Assembly: GCA_015486685.1 (NCBI GenBank)
Contig: WFRC01000251.1
Location: 1 to 6,759 of the forward strand
Reading direction: 5' to 3'
Source of the DNA: Caldifarciminota bacterium
GTDB lineage: Bacteria; Hydrothermota; UBA3072; WFRC01
DNA: 6,759 nucleotides
Shown one piece after another: positions 6,216 to 6,759 of this stretch. Below the pieces are notes generated by a model. The model was not told the origin of the DNA. It searched no databases and saw only the letters and a program-made list of their open reading frames with translations. Every line of letters starts with the position of its first letter. Position 1 is the first letter of the stretch. The position numbers and the translations under genes are program-made.

Positions 6216-6263
6216 CAGGTGGGGCGGAATTATTGCAAAGTGCAGAATGGAAATTGAAAACGA

Positions 6264-6325
6264 GAATGAGTAAAGAATTAACAAACGTGTCCGTGGCGGT
6301 GAATCGTGATTAACGAAATAAACGA
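6264..6325 (+). repeat. 62-bp dispersed direct repeat, copy 2
   Basis: The second copy of the repeat at 5822-5883, in the same orientation and 442 bp downstream, with seven single-base differences and no gaps. It runs directly into the 9-bp satellite that starts at 6325. Confidence 0.8.
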
Positions 6326-6369
6326 GATAGACCAGACAGACTAAATAGACTAAATAGACCAGATAGACT
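6325..6369 (-). repeat. 9-bp satellite array, reverse orientation
   Basis: Five consecutive 9-bp units: AGATAGACC, AGACAGACT, AAATAGACT, AAATAGACC, AGATAGACT, then a degenerate sixth (AAACAAATT). Reverse-complemented, the unit reads GTCTATTTR, close to the GTC(T/G)NATTR unit at 5743-5781, so the two arrays are inverted relative to each other. Confidence 0.75.
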
Positions 6370-6380
6370 AAACAAATTTA

Positions 6381-6411
6381 TCCCGTAAAATGTGAAACTA
6401 TTTCACTGGGA
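6381..6411. repeat. Inverted repeat upstream of the coiled-coil gene
   Basis: GTGAAA (6392-6397), loop CTA and TTTCAC (6401-6406) form a perfect 6-bp stem, and TCCC (6381-6384) can pair with GGGA (6408-6411) outside it. It lies about 50 bp before the -35 box. It could be an operator or another dispersed palindrome; there is no T-run to support a terminator. Confidence 0.4.
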
Positions 6412-6459
6412 CGAAATCAACGAAATTTTTCTGACGCCAAATGCCATAAAATTTTCCTC

Positions 6460-6487
6460 TTGACATATTATTTTTTAATGTTATTAT
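6460..6487 (+). promoter_or_regulatory. Sigma-70 type promoter of the coiled-coil gene, predicted leaderless
   Basis: A perfect -35 TTGACA (6460-6465) is followed by a 16-bp spacer and TATTAT (6482-6487) as -10. The expected transcription start is 6494, the A of the ATG itself. No Shine-Dalgarno is present before the ATG. The layout repeats that of the kinase promoter at 822-850. Confidence 0.7.
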
Positions 6488-6493
6488 TACAGT

Positions 6494-6759
6494 ATGAAAC
6501 AGAGTGGAATATCACCAGAATTATATAAGGCTATATCCTTAGTAGTGGATGAGAGGATGCAACTCCTTGTTGTTGGGAAAGAGGAGTTTGGTAAATTAAA
6601 GGCATTATTGAGAGAATTCACAGAGAGGCTTGTAAGTCTTGAATCTACGGTTCAAAAACTCGCTGAGGCTCAGAAGAAAACAGAAGAAAGACTCACCAGA
6701 CTCGAAATCACTGTAAGTAAACTCGCTGAGGCCCAGAAGAAAGCCGAAGAAAGACTCAC
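6494..6759 (+). CDS. Coiled-coil protein, N-terminal part (DUF3782 / PD-(D/E)XK-associated type), cut by window end
   Basis: The open frame runs from ATG 6494 to the window end (88 complete codons, no stop), starting MKQSGISPELYKAIS. After a short N-terminal segment containing a VVDERMQLLVVGKEEF stretch, a strongly charged heptad coiled coil begins near residue 36. A 21-residue unit (three heptads) containing KLAEAQKK.EERLT is repeated in tandem from residues 53 and 74; at DNA level this is a 63-bp tandem repeat starting at 6650. Proteins that begin with such LAEAQ(K/R)(K/R)TEERL helices often end in a DUF3782 or PD-(D/E)XK nuclease-like domain, but that part is not in view, so the function stays open. 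The start is chosen because it lies exactly at the predicted transcription start of the promoter at 6460-6487. A 790-bp repeat region separates it from the kinase operon. Confidence 0.75.
   Translation, partial: MKQSGISPELYKAISLVVDERMQLLVVGKEEFGKLKALLREFTERLVSLESTVQKLAEAQKKTEERLTRLEITVSKLAEAQKKAEERL

Larger units (their letters stand above)
5669..6459. other. Gene-free repeat-rich intergenic region
   Basis: No credible gene lies between the activator and the downstream coiled-coil gene. Open frames on the minus strand at about 5904-6216 run through GTCATTGCGAG-type repeats and have repeat-derived, low-complexity content. No stem-loop plus T-run terminator is visible after the activator's stop codon. 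The order is: short direct repeats, 9-bp satellite, 62-bp repeat copy 1, palindromic element cluster, 62-bp repeat copy 2, reversed 9-bp satellite, small inverted repeat. These are listed separately. Confidence 0.75.

Noticed and set aside
5904..6216. Open frames on the minus strand through the GTCATTGCGAG cluster (97 and 62 codons).
   Set aside because: They are read through dispersed repeats, have repetitive products (FAHSRLRL, RFAQNDR, PRNDN) and no Shine-Dalgarno; such frames are common artefacts in these repeats.
6223..6237. Possible sigma-54 promoter: GG (6223-6224), 10 bp, GC (6235-6236) with TTGCA.
   Set aside because: The spacing fits, but most -24 positions after GGC do not match, it adjoins the dispersed repeat cluster, and the nearby gene already has a near-consensus sigma-70 promoter.
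5743..6369. CRISPR-like array.
   Set aside because: The units are 9 bp in direct tandem with no spacers between them, and no cas gene is in view.

Overview
The window looks like a piece of the chromosome of an AT-rich, probably uncultivated bacterium. The intergenic DNA is packed with dispersed palindromic repeats, including GTCATTGCGAG-type and GTCATTCTGAGCGAAGCGAAG-type elements, which are common in Nitrospirota, Omnitrophota-like and deltaproteobacterial genomes. The genes (a eukaryote-like Ser/Thr kinase with a STAND ATPase and TPRs, a sigma-54 activator, DUF4160, and a LAEAQKKxEERL coiled-coil protein) suit such lineages. The phylum cannot be fixed from this sequence alone.

Layout. Bases 1-233 (minus strand) hold a DUF4160-type gene broken by an in-frame TAA, with a near-consensus promoter and a small palindrome over its -10 box (277-311). 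Bases 312-821 contain no gene; they are a mosaic of at least five palindromic or hairpin elements, among them a perfect 22-bp palindrome at 636-657. Bases 822-5668 are a two-gene operon: a 1078-residue kinase-STAND-TPR protein (856-4092) and a 531-residue GAF / sigma-54-activator / Fis-HTH protein (4073-5668). The two genes overlap by 20 nt. Bases 5669-6493 contain no gene and carry a 9-bp satellite, a 62-bp direct repeat in two copies, a cluster of GTCATTGCGAG elements and a second 9-bp satellite in the opposite orientation. At 6494 a coiled-coil protein begins and runs off the window.

How the genes may work together. The TPR/STAND part of the first protein could sense a signal and gate its kinase domain. 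The second protein has every motif needed to drive sigma-54 transcription but no receiver domain, so its control most likely comes through its GAF domain and/or the co-encoded kinase. This would be a Ser/Thr-kinase analogue of a two-component system; it is inferred from operon structure and domains, not demonstrated.

Two genes (the kinase and the coiled-coil protein) share a further feature. Each has a CTTGACA -35, a 16-17 bp spacer and a -10 box ending only 5-6 nt before an ATG, with no Shine-Dalgarno. This predicts leaderless mRNAs, in contrast to the strong Shine-Dalgarno of the second operon gene.
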